DNA of 9,040 bases from Lentisphaeria bacterium (GTDB lineage Bacteria > Verrucomicrobiota > Lentisphaeria > Victivallales > JAUVCU01), in assembly GCA_030590715.1 (NCBI GenBank), contig JAUVCU010000043.1:1-9040 (forward strand), in the 5' to 3' direction. Positions within the stretch are counted from its first letter, which is position 1. Each line of letters opens with the position of its first letter. A program made the translations under genes and the position numbers. Shown here one piece after another: positions 1-6,491 of this stretch. The notes under the pieces were generated by a model that searched no databases, had not been told where the DNA came from, and saw only the letters and a list, made by a program, of their open reading frames with translations.

Positions 1-948
1 ACTGTAGCGAGGTAAAACAACCGCACTAAAATCAAGGTCAGATCCATTATCAGAATGTTGTTGAAGAGATGTCGATTCGTTGAGTCCTAATAGTAGGCGT
101 GCCCCTTTTGCCTCTGACTCCAGAACTAGCGGAGAACAGTATTTTTCGTGAACAAAATAATCTTTTTCGTGAACAATACTTATTTCAACACCACCGAGAC
201 TGAAAGAATACTTTTCTGATTTAATAATTTGATCTTTTTGATCTTTTTGATTTTGTTTAGGCGGCATTAACAATTTGATACCATCTTCTGTCGGCAAAAA
301 GACAGATCGCACTCCATTCTCTTTAAGTATTTCTCTGACCTTATCATTTAATTCAGCCGGAGAAACTGTGTTTCCAGGAGAAATAGAAGGATAACGAACT
401 GTATTTAAAATAATTATGTCTGCATTTTTTAATTCATCAGGGAAGTCGCAGGATATATCGCATAGGTCGGCAAAATAAATTTTCATTGGAGAATCAGAAA
501 TGCACAGCTGATAAGCGTACTCAAAAAAACAGGAACTCGATGCGAGAGATAAAACACTGATTTCAGGAGTGTCAATGATCACTTCATTTTCAGACAAGCT
601 GTAGCCATCAATAATCCTATTTTCAAGTTCCTTGCTCGAATAGTCATTCTCAACCAATAGAGCTTTCAACCAGTCGTTAAATGGTGCTGGAGCCAAAATC
701 TGCAAATCATTCTTACTTTCTTTAATATAATCAGAAAGACCAAGATCAGCAGTTAGATTCAAAGGGCATATACTTCAAAGAAGCATATATTTACGAAGAT
801 TATCAGGACTCTGGCAAAGTAGATCAAAAACAGCACGTGTACAATTCACACAGACAGACGTATCTGAAGATTCAATATACAACCCCAACGAACCTGGGAA
901 GTTAGATTTGCGACTCAACTCCGAGTATACATCTATATTCAATTTCAC
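1..948 (-). CDS. Degenerate MBL-fold-like protein with one in-frame TGA, partial at left edge
   Basis: Read on the minus strand from GTG at 948, the frame is open for 57 codons, meets TGA at 777-775 (codon 58), then stays open in the same frame for 258 codons to the window edge. The layout resembles an MBL-fold hydrolase of the PhnP/Lactamase_B_2 type: an N-terminal strand and Gly-rich turn (PGSLGLYIE), a CVNC segment where these enzymes have a D-C/T-G turn, a strand ending LL followed by ADLGLSDYI, and later YFADL (Asp161) and ADIIILNTVRYP. The metal-binding HxHxDH expected at codons 59-64 reads SICPLN, and the later His positions are also absent, so metal catalysis is unlikely. Residues 247-316 look like a second copy of the late MBL half. 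The start is uncertain: an in-frame TAA lies at 960-958, GTG948 has no well-spaced Shine-Dalgarno, and GGGGTGA (951-945) would better suit a start near ATA936. It could be a young pseudogene, a recoded gene, or carry a sequencing error. The fold call is by eye. Confidence 0.55.
142..176 (-). repeat. In-frame 21-bp-period tandem repeat
   Basis: The 14-base string tttttcgtgaacaa occurs at 142-155 and again at 163-176. It encodes the repeated VHEK in VHEKDYFVHEKYC (codons 259-271) of the left-end gene. The period is a multiple of three, so the frame is kept. Confidence 0.7.
231..254 (-). repeat. 9-bp tandem repeat coding for KDQ units
   Basis: The unit gatcttttt occurs at 231-239 and 240-248, followed by a partial third copy. 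On the minus strand it gives QKDQKDQ (codons 234-240) in a hydrophilic linker between the first MBL-like unit and the following segment. The period of three codons keeps the frame and looks like replication slippage. Confidence 0.65.
768..788 (-). repeat. 9-bp inverted repeat forming an RNA hairpin around the in-frame TGA
   Basis: On the minus strand, ATATGCTTC and GAAGTATAT flank a TTT loop. The nine pairs include one G-U wobble. The U of the UGA codon is the last loop base, and its G and A begin the 3' arm. This hairpin is centred on the stop codon, unlike known bacterial SECIS elements, whose loop lies downstream of the UGA. Confidence 0.6.
775..777 (-). other. In-frame TGA codon inside the MBL-like frame
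   Basis: Codon 58 of the left-end frame is TGA, with intact same-frame coding sequence on both sides. Four codons on, the product would read stop-S-I-C, so a selenocysteine here would make a U-x-x-C pair. No convincing bacterial SECIS stem-loop is visible downstream at the usual distance. No start codon with a ribosome binding site follows closely, which argues against simple reinitiation. A nonsense mutation is the simplest reading. Confidence 0.75.
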
Positions 949-1084
949 CCCACAAATTTATTTACATGCTTGCTGAAGTAGAATTGATAAATAACAAAGA
1001 ACCGGCACAAAAATATGCTGTCAGCAATTTTAATCTATAATTCAGTTTTATCCTATACAAACAAAAGAAATTATTATGTAGAGC

Positions 1085-1121
1085 AAAAAAAAGCTCAGCC
1101 TTCAAAAGAGAAAGCTGAGCT
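1085..1121 (-). terminator. Intrinsic terminator after ilvN
   Basis: On the minus strand, AGCTCAGCTTTC (1121-1110) pairs with GAAGGCTGAGCT (1103-1092), a 12-bp stem with one G-U pair around a 6-base TCTTTT loop. A run of eight T follows (1092-1085). It starts 17 bases after the ilvN stop codon. It ends the ilvN transcript and isolates the left-end gene, which must have its own promoter in about 949-1084. I could not pick out convincing -35/-10 boxes there. Confidence 0.9.
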
Positions 1122-1138
1122 CTATAATTCAAAAAGTA

Positions 1139-1651
1139 CTAAAGGTCAGAATAATCTTCTGTAGCACCAGCAGTACGCGACACAGCGACACGACCTGTAC
1201 GTGCAATTTCAATAATTCCGTATGACTCTACCAACTTGATAAAGTCCTCAATTCTGTTGGACTCTCCAGATACTTCAAGACATAGTTCATCGTCTTGAAC
1301 ATTCACAATCCGTCCAGCGTAGCTTTCTGCAAGCTTGATAATCTCAACACGTTCTTTCTGAGTTGTACCCGTAACTTTGATAAGAGCTAGCTCACGCTCA
1401 ACAAAATCACTTCCAGAAAGATCGGTAACTTTAATAACATCAATCAGCTTGTTGAGCTGCTTGTCAATCTGCTCAATAATCGCATCGTCACCATGAGTAA
1501 CAATCGTCATTTTTGAAACTTCCGGATCATATGTCTTATTAACCGTTAGAGCATCGATGTTGTACCCGCGTCCGCAGAACAAACCTGCTACGCGTGCTAG
1601 TACTCCAAACTTGTTCTCCATAAGAACCGAAATAGTATGTTGTTTTTCCAC
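1139..1651 (-). CDS. ilvN: Acetolactate synthase small (regulatory) subunit
   Basis: Regulatory subunit of acetohydroxyacid synthase, which makes acetolactate and acetohydroxybutyrate for valine, leucine and isoleucine synthesis. In this family the small subunit stimulates the catalytic subunit IlvB and gives valine feedback inhibition. The 170-residue product has an N-terminal ACT domain at about residues 4-75 (HTISVLMENKFGVLARVAGLF, then GRGYNIDALTV), where effector binds in relatives. A C-terminal small-subunit domain follows at about 82-160 (ERELALIKV, ESYGIIEIARTGRVAV). I chose GTG at 1651 because AAGGAG lies 7 bases upstream (1664-1659) and the protein then starts right before the ACT domain. 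An upstream in-frame GTG at 1744 would add 31 unconserved residues. It lies 119 bases after gatB and ends in TAG at a strong terminator. No ilvB is adjacent, which is unusual. No leucine/valine-rich attenuator peptide is seen upstream. Confidence 0.95.
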   Translation of the reverse strand: MEKQHTISVLMENKFGVLARVAGLFCGRGYNIDALTVNKTYDPEVSKMTIVTHGDDAIIEQIDKQLNKLIDVIKVTDLSGSDFVERELALIKVTGTTQKERVEIIKLAESYAGRIVNVQDDELCLEVSGESNRIEDFIKLVESYGIIEIARTGRVAVSRTAGATEDYSDL

Positions 1652-1658
1652 AATAAAA

Positions 1659-1664
1659 CTCCTT
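1659..1664 (-). promoter_or_regulatory. Ribosome binding site fixing the ilvN GTG start
   Basis: AAGGAG on the minus strand ends 7 bases before GTG 1651. It decides for the 170-residue form over the longer frame starting at 1744. Confidence 0.8.
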
Positions 1665-1750
1665 ATACCGCAAGTGGTAAATTTCTTTTTGTTCCGTTGC
1701 CATTTGAGACCTCTTACAGCTCCACAAACAGCATCTTCAGTCACGCAAAG

Positions 1751-1768
1751 TTTAATTCAAGAATTAAA
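1751..1768 (-). repeat. AT-rich perfect inverted repeat just after gatB
   Basis: TTTAATTC (1751-1758) and GAATTAAA (1761-1768) flank two bases, starting 3 bases after the gatB stop codon. The stem is AT-rich and has no following T run, so it is unlikely to terminate by itself. It may stabilise a 3' end or mark an RNA-processing point in a gatB-ilvN transcript. Confidence 0.5.
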
Positions 1769-1770
1769 GA

Positions 1771-3219
1771 TTAGTCATTCAACTTATTTTTAAGCATTTC
1801 AAGAACCATAGGTGGATTTGCTTTACCACGGCTCAATTTCATAACCTGTCCAACAAAGAACTGGATAACACGCTCATTTCCGTCTTTATACTGCTGAACC
1901 TGAGATTCATTTGCAGCAATAGCCTGATCGACAAAGCCTTCAATCGCCGAATCATCAGTTACTTGAACAAGACCTTTCTCTTCAACAATCGCTTTCGGAT
2001 CTTTATCACTCACGAACATCTCTGCAAGAACTGTTTTTGCGATTTTGCTACTGATTGTTTTATTGTTGATAAGCTCAACCATTTTAGCCAGACGCTCAGC
2101 TGAAACAGGACATTCAGCAAGAGTCTGCTCGCGTTCACCAAGCTCACGCATCACTTCTGTTATAATCCAGTTTGCAAGAATCTTTGGAGTCTTAGTAAAT
2201 TTAACACCAGCTTCGAAGTAGTCAGCATTTACTTTATCACCAGTCAACACGTTTACATCGAAATCAGTTAATGCGTAGTCAGATTTGTAACGCTCGCGTT
2301 TTGCTTCAGGAAGTTCTGGAAGCTCAGCTTTAAATGCTGCAATATCCTCATCGGTAAAAGTAAACGGCATAAGATCCGGTTCCGGGAAATAGCGATAATC
2401 ATGAGCATCTTCTTTTGTACGCATAAGATACGATTCGCCACTTGGATCATCCCATCCGCGTGTTTCCTGCTTCAGAACAACACCTTCGTCAAGAAGACGA
2501 GCGATACGTTTGATTTCATAGTTCAAAGCGCGGTGAGCATTTCGAAAACTATTCATATTCTTAAGCTCAATTTTCGTACCAAGCTCAACTTGACCTTTTG
2601 GCTTTAGAGAAACGTTTACGTCAAAGCGCATTTGCCCTTTTTCCATATCACAGTCTCCAGCACCAGAGTACTGGAAGATCTCTTTAAGAGCCTGCAGGTA
2701 TGCATAGGCTTCATCAGGAGTGTGCATATCGGGGTGACTAACTGCTTCCATAAGAGGAACACCACCACGGTTATAATCAACACCACCACTACGGCCAAAA
2801 TGAGTCAACTTACCAGCATCTTCTTCAAGGTGAATGCGCTCAAGCTTGATCTCGCGCTCCGGCAATGGCTTACCTGAAAAACCTACACCACCAATCTTCA
2901 CAAGACCTTCAACACAGAATGGCAGATCGAATTGCGAAATCTGGTAGTTTTTTGCCATATCTGGGTAAAAATAGCTTTTACGGTCAAACTTACTGTATTT
3001 TGGAATTTCACATCCACACATAAGACCTGCGATAATAGTCTGACGCACAGCTTCTTTATTTGCAACCGGCATTGCTCCCGGGTATCCCATGCATACAGGG
3101 CAAACATTTGTATTCGGGTCATCACCAAAGTTGTTGGCGCAAGAACAGAACATTTTCGATTCTGTTTTCACCTGGCAGTGAACCTCGAGACCGATCACCA
3201 CATCATATTTTTTTGGCAT
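1771..3219 (-). CDS. gatB: Aspartyl/glutamyl-tRNA(Asn/Gln) amidotransferase subunit B
   Basis: Subunit B of the GatCAB amidotransferase. It binds the misacylated tRNA and activates Glu-tRNA(Gln) or Asp-tRNA(Asn) with ATP; ammonia comes from GatA. The 482-residue length is normal. The N-terminus has the family signature GLEVHCQVKTESKMFC, and a zinc-type cysteine set at Cys25, Cys27, Cys40 and Cys43 (CSC, then CPVC). The conserved FDRKSYFYPDMAKNYQISQ follows, then an RFDVNVS segment, a middle helical part, and a C-terminal YqeY-like tRNA-binding tail from about residue 400 (KAIVEEKGL, MKLSRGKANP). I chose ATG 3219 because AAAAGGA lies 8 bases upstream and GatB proteins begin near this point; a start at 3279 would add 20 unrelated residues inside the upstream hairpin. 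It lies 96 bases after secA. gatA and gatC are not in the window, though they are often separate from gatB. It ends in TAA. Confidence 0.97.
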   Translation of the reverse strand: MPKKYDVVIGLEVHCQVKTESKMFCSCANNFGDDPNTNVCPVCMGYPGAMPVANKEAVRQTIIAGLMCGCEIPKYSKFDRKSYFYPDMAKNYQISQFDLPFCVEGLVKIGGVGFSGKPLPEREIKLERIHLEEDAGKLTHFGRSGGVDYNRGGVPLMEAVSHPDMHTPDEAYAYLQALKEIFQYSGAGDCDMEKGQMRFDVNVSLKPKGQVELGTKIELKNMNSFRNAHRALNYEIKRIARLLDEGVVLKQETRGWDDPSGESYLMRTKEDAHDYRYFPEPDLMPFTFTDEDIAAFKAELPELPEAKRERYKSDYALTDFDVNVLTGDKVNADYFEAGVKFTKTPKILANWIITEVMRELGEREQTLAECPVSAERLAKMVELINNKTISSKIAKTVLAEMFVSDKDPKAIVEEKGLVQVTDDSAIEGFVDQAIAANESQVQQYKDGNERVIQFFVGQVMKLSRGKANPPMVLEMLKNKLND

Positions 3220-3227
3220 CTCTATTG

Positions 3228-3234
3228 TCCTTTT
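3228..3234 (-). promoter_or_regulatory. Ribosome binding site for gatB
   Basis: AAAAGGA on the minus strand ends 8 bases before ATG 3219. It supports that start over the longer frame that opens at 3279. The region between it and the hairpin at 3265 is very AT-rich and could hold a promoter, but I see no convincing -35/-10 pair. Confidence 0.7.
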
Positions 3235-3264
3235 ATATATTTTATATTTTCTATAATTTATATT

Positions 3265-3302
3265 CGATATAAGCCCCACTGAATGATGGGGCTTAAGTAT
3301 CG
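3265..3302 (-). repeat. GC-rich hairpin in the secA-gatB spacer without a U tract
   Basis: TAAGCCCCA (3270-3278) pairs with TGGGGCTTA (3287-3295) around an 8-base loop. After a small internal loop, CGAT (3265-3268) pairs with ATCG (3299-3302). No T run follows on either strand, so it is not a standard intrinsic terminator. It may slow or stop polymerase, protect a secA 3' end, or serve as a processing site ahead of gatB. Confidence 0.65.
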
Positions 3303-3316
3303 AGTTAAAGCTCGAT
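3299..3316 (-). repeat. Small hairpin abutting the secA stop codon, competing with the GC-rich hairpin
   Basis: ATCGAG (3299-3304) and CTCGAT (3311-3316) flank a 6-base loop. One arm ends in the secA stop codon. The other arm shares bases 3299-3302 with the outer stem of the neighbouring hairpin, so the two full structures exclude each other. A ribosome stopping at the secA TAA would cover this stem. Confidence 0.5.
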
Positions 3317-6297
3317 TAATCTTCAAAGTGGACTGATCCACAACATTTTTTGTACTTTTTTCCGCTTCCGCAAGGACATGAGTCGTTTCGTCCTACTTTC
3401 GGTGCTCCATGAACAAATGTTTCCTGCTTTTGCTCACCAATTTCTTCAGGGTGAAGAAGTTCGACCGGAGAATGAGGTTCCTCAAACTGATTCAACTCTT
3501 CATGGATCATTTCCTGTGGAAGTGAAGCAAGCAATTCTTCAAATGTAGAAAGGCTTGTAGAAGATCTGAACAGGTTAGAAACAATTTCCTGATTAACAGA
3601 GCTAAGCAGACGATTGAACATCTTAAATGCTTCCCGCTTATACTCGATCAGTGGATCTTTCTGTGCGTATTGACGCAGACCGATCGTAGAGCGAAGGTGA
3701 TCCATGTTGTGAAGGTGGTCCTGCCACAGGCGGTCAATCGCTTCAAGAATGATATGTTTCTCAAGCCACTTGCGCGACTCAGGATCTTCCATTGACTCTT
3801 TTTCTGAGTATTTAGTTTTAACTTTCTCAATAAGATAATCAGCAACTTTCTCTCTGTTTGGGGCTCCGTCCTGAACCTCAATCATAATCTCGTCTTCAGT
3901 GAATCCAATAGGGAAAGTCGTGTTCAGCCAGTTAAGCAGATATACTTTATCAAAGTTCAATTTTTTAATTTCAGTTGCATAAGCAAGGTCAACGTGTTCC
4001 TCAACCCCTTGTTCAATGAACTGCATAAGCATTTCACGCGGAGCATCAGTAAGAAGAACATCCTTACGGAAACCATACGATACTTCACGCTGTTTATTCA
4101 TAACATCATCGTACTCAAGAGTGCGTTTACGACTTGAAAAATGGTGCTGTTCAACACGTTTTTGAGCTGTTCCAATTGAACGGTTAAGAAGTGGATGCTG
4201 TAGATCCTCACCCTCTTCCATTCCAAGGTAATCCATCATTCGAACAATCTTGTCCGAACCGAAAAGTCGCATAAGGTTATCCTCAAGCGAGATATAGAAA
4301 CGAGTTGAACCTGGATCGCCCTGACGGGAACAACGACCACGAAGCTGGCGGTCAATTCGGCGAGAATCATGTCGGGCACTTCCAATAACATGAAGACCAC
4401 CACGTTCAGGAATACCATCACCTAGTTTAATATCCGTACCACGACCGGCCATATTTGTAGCAACGGTTACCGAGCCTGGTTGACCGGCAAGTGCAACGAT
4501 TTCCGCCTCACCCATATGGTTTTTAGCATTCAGTACTGTGTGAGGAATATTTCTACGTTTAAGAAGTCTACTTACAATTTCAGAATCATCAACAGAAACA
4601 GTACCAAGAAGAATAGGTCTTCCAGTAGCATGAACTTCTGCAACTTCTTCTACAATTGCATTATATTTCTCGCGCTTTGTTTTGAAAACTCGGTCATTCT
4701 CATCAATTCTCAAACAGGGCTTGTTCGTAGGCACAACGATAACGTCAATTTTATACGTATCGTGAAATTCTGTTGCCTCTGTTTCAGCTGTACCGGTCAT
4801 ACCAGAAAGTTTTTCGTACATTCTGAAATAGTTCTGGATTGTGACAGTCGCAAGAGTTTGCGTTTCGCGTTCAATCGTAACGCTCTCTTTTGCTTCAAGA
4901 GCCTGGTGAAGACCATCACTGAAACGGCGACCAGGCATTAGACGACCTGTATGCTCATCGACAATCATTACTTTACCTTCCTGAACGACGTACTGAAAGT
5001 CTTTTTCGTACAGGCAATAAGCTCGAAAAAGTTGAGAAAGGTTTTGAAGCCTTTCGCTCTTTTGAGCAAAGCTTTCCTGATATTCGCGTTTTGCCTCAAG
5101 CTTTCCTTTATCATCAAGATCAGGAGCATTGTCAATATCAGCAAGTCCACTGGCGATGTCAGGCATAATAAATGCTTCACTGTCATCAGGAGAGATCTCA
5201 TGGCGACCTTTTTCAGTCAGGCTGGCATCATATCCACGTTCATCAATTGTGAAGTAAAGATCTGCCTGAACTTCTTGAAGCATTCCGCGGTTTTGATCAC
5301 TTCGAACAAAGAGCTCAAGCTTCTCAAGCTTCTTCATCAACTCACCGTCTTCAAGAAGACGCATAAGTTGTTTCTGTTTCGGCATACCGAATTTAACAAC
5401 AAGAAGCTTCATCAAAGCCTCTTCTTCTGTATTTTTATCTAGATCTTCACGAACTAGAATATCTTTTGCTTCTTTGATCATTCGAGCACAAAGCAAGCTC
5501 TGCTTTTGAAAGATCGCTGCTACTTGTGGTTTAAGTCGGTCAAACTGATGAGTAGAAACTGCAACAGGACCAGAAATAATAAGTGGGGTACGAGCTTCAT
5601 CAATAAGGATACTATCAACCTCATCAATGATTACGTAAAAGTGGTCGCGCTGAACAAGTTGCTCTTTGTCCGTAGCCATTCCCATATCTCTAAGGTAATC
5701 GAAACCAAATTCACTATTTGTTCCGTATGTGATATCGCAACTGTATTGAACCTTTCTAACTTCTGGGTCCATCATATTCTGAAGGCAACCACAAGTAAGC
5801 CCAAGGTATTCGTAAATAAGCCCCATCCACTGCGAGTCACGAAGAGCAAGGTAGTCATTCACTGTAACAAGCTGACAGTTGCGACCGGTAAGAGCATTAA
5901 GATAAAGAGGCATTGTAGCAGTAAGAGTTTTACCTTCACCAGTTGCCATCTCCGCAATATTACCGCGGTGTAGTGATATTGCTCCCATAAGCTGGACATC
6001 GTAAGGAATCATATTCCAGTCTAGTTCATGATCACAAACAATTTCCTTAGTTCCACAAAGACGGCGACAAGCATTTTTAACAACGGCAAATGCTTCAATC
6101 ATCAAATCATCAGGTGTTTCACCATTTCTCAGACGCTCCTGAAACTCTTGAGTTTTCCCCTTGAGTTCATTCTCTGAAAGAGCCTGATATTCGATTTCCA
6201 ACTGATTAATCTTCTGTACAATCGGACGCATCTTCTTGACGTCACGGTCCGACTTTGTTCCAAAAATCTTCTTAAGGAAGTAAGTTGCTCCAAGCAT
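3316..6297 (-). CDS. secA: Preprotein translocase motor ATPase SecA
   Basis: SecA is the cytoplasmic, membrane-associated ATPase that drives unfolded preproteins through SecYEG. The 993-residue product has an intact motor: Walker A MATGEGKT (117-124), Walker B VIIDEVDS (222-229), IDEARTPLIISG (232-243), TGTAETEATEF (501-511), ATNMAGRGTDI (613-623) and the arginine-finger region QLRGRCSRQGDPG (651-663), where most bacteria have GRSGRQGD. Helical scaffold and wing domains follow, and the C-terminus carries the zinc-binding SEC-C motif with Cys974, Cys976, Cys985 and Cys986, which in relatives binds SecB and lipids. About 100 extra residues at 270-390, in the preprotein cross-linking region, make it longer than E. 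coli SecA (901). ATG 6297 gives a typical N-terminus (FLKKIFG). Its own ribosome binding site is weak (AGAG). A 12-codon open frame with a much stronger site lies 55 bases upstream. It ends in TAA, 96 bases before gatB. Confidence 0.98.
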   Translation of the reverse strand: MLGATYFLKKIFGTKSDRDVKKMRPIVQKINQLEIEYQALSENELKGKTQEFQERLRNGETPDDLMIEAFAVVKNACRRLCGTKEIVCDHELDWNMIPYDVQLMGAISLHRGNIAEMATGEGKTLTATMPLYLNALTGRNCQLVTVNDYLALRDSQWMGLIYEYLGLTCGCLQNMMDPEVRKVQYSCDITYGTNSEFGFDYLRDMGMATDKEQLVQRDHFYVIIDEVDSILIDEARTPLIISGPVAVSTHQFDRLKPQVAAIFQKQSLLCARMIKEAKDILVREDLDKNTEEEALMKLLVVKFGMPKQKQLMRLLEDGELMKKLEKLELFVRSDQNRGMLQEVQADLYFTIDERGYDASLTEKGRHEISPDDSEAFIMPDIASGLADIDNAPDLDDKGKLEAKREYQESFAQKSERLQNLSQLFRAYCLYEKDFQYVVQEGKVMIVDEHTGRLMPGRRFSDGLHQALEAKESVTIERETQTLATVTIQNYFRMYEKLSGMTGTAETEATEFHDTYKIDVIVVPTNKPCLRIDENDRVFKTKREKYNAIVEEVAEVHATGRPILLGTVSVDDSEIVSRLLKRRNIPHTVLNAKNHMGEAEIVALAGQPGSVTVATNMAGRGTDIKLGDGIPERGGLHVIGSARHDSRRIDRQLRGRCSRQGDPGSTRFYISLEDNLMRLFGSDKIVRMMDYLGMEEGEDLQHPLLNRSIGTAQKRVEQHHFSSRKRTLEYDDVMNKQREVSYGFRKDVLLTDAPREMLMQFIEQGVEEHVDLAYATEIKKLNFDKVYLLNWLNTTFPIGFTEDEIMIEVQDGAPNREKVADYLIEKVKTKYSEKESMEDPESRKWLEKHIILEAIDRLWQDHLHNMDHLRSTIGLRQYAQKDPLIEYKREAFKMFNRLLSSVNQEIVSNLFRSSTSLSTFEELLASLPQEMIHEELNQFEEPHSPVELLHPEEIGEQKQETFVHGAPKVGRNDSCPCGSGKKYKKCCGSVHFED

Positions 6298-6349
6298 AAT
6301 TATCTCTACTCGTTCTATTTAGTTTAATGTTTATTTTTATTTAGCATAG

Positions 6350-6361
6350 AAACTATAGTTT
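6350..6361 (-). repeat. 12-bp perfect palindrome at the end of the leader frame
   Basis: aaactatagttt is a perfect palindrome and spans the TAG stop of the 12-codon leader. It could be a protein-binding site or a weak RNA structure, or chance in AT-rich DNA. No function can be assigned from sequence alone. Confidence 0.35.
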
Positions 6362-6391
6362 AATTCTTTTTTTTCCAATCAAAACTGACAT
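6353..6391 (-). CDS. Candidate 12-residue leader peptide upstream of secA
   Basis: On the minus strand, ATG at 6391 opens a 12-codon frame, MSVLIGKKRIKL, ending in TAG. It has the best Shine-Dalgarno in the window: AGGAGGT (6403-6397), 5 bases before the ATG. Its stop lies 55 bases before the secA start, whose own site is weak. secA expression is regulated through upstream arrest peptides in some bacteria (SecM, VemP), but those are secreted and far longer. Twelve residues would stay within the ribosome tunnel, so any control would act by translation of the leader or by coupling, not by sensing export. The codons include a run of eight A (6374-6367) that could allow slippage. I do not recognise the peptide. 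Conservation in relatives would decide whether it is real. Confidence 0.4.
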   Translation of the reverse strand: MSVLIGKKRIKL

Positions 6392-6396
6392 TATTT

Positions 6397-6403
6397 ACCT
6401 CCT
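6397..6403 (-). promoter_or_regulatory. Consensus Shine-Dalgarno in the secA leader
   Basis: AGGAGGT matches the anti-Shine-Dalgarno of 16S rRNA almost fully and sits 5 bases before ATG 6391. It lies 99 bases from the secA ATG, too far to serve secA directly. Confidence 0.7.
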
Positions 6404-6491
6404 ACATCTCCCCTGAAATATTTTTTTCCCCATATCTCGTAATCGACACATAAAATCAGTGTAACAGAGTAGGACGAGGCAAGAGAGGACC

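Noticed and set aside
735..774. A bacterial SECIS element after the in-frame TGA
   Set aside because: I looked for a stem with a G-containing loop about 16-37 bases downstream and found only a weak 4-bp pairing with a 2-base loop, so selenocysteine remains only a hypothesis.
949..1084. Promoter boxes for the left-end gene
   Set aside because: Several TTG and TAT-rich strings exist (for example TTGTTT with ATTATA 17 bases on), but none is clearly better than chance in this AT-rich stretch.
1539..1706. A 55-codon minus-strand frame overlapping the ilvN start, with AGAGGT before its ATG
   Set aside because: Most of it is an out-of-frame reading of ilvN, and it is not rich in branched-chain residues as an attenuator leader would be.
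1651..1744. The longer ilvN frame starting at GTG 1744
   Set aside because: The extra 31 residues do not resemble IlvN, and a well-placed AAGGAG precedes the inner GTG at 1651.
3219..3279. The longer gatB frame starting at 3279
   Set aside because: It begins inside the GC-rich hairpin and adds residues not seen in GatB; ATG 3219 has a proper ribosome binding site.
3220..3302. Intrinsic terminator for secA
   Set aside because: The hairpin is good, but no T run follows on the minus strand, so it does not meet the usual pattern.
4480..5973. Three long plus-strand open frames (153-163 codons) in a row opposite secA
   Set aside because: They lie wholly antisense to an unambiguous secA, are Cys/Phe/Ser-rich in the manner of antisense shadows, and lack recognisable domains.
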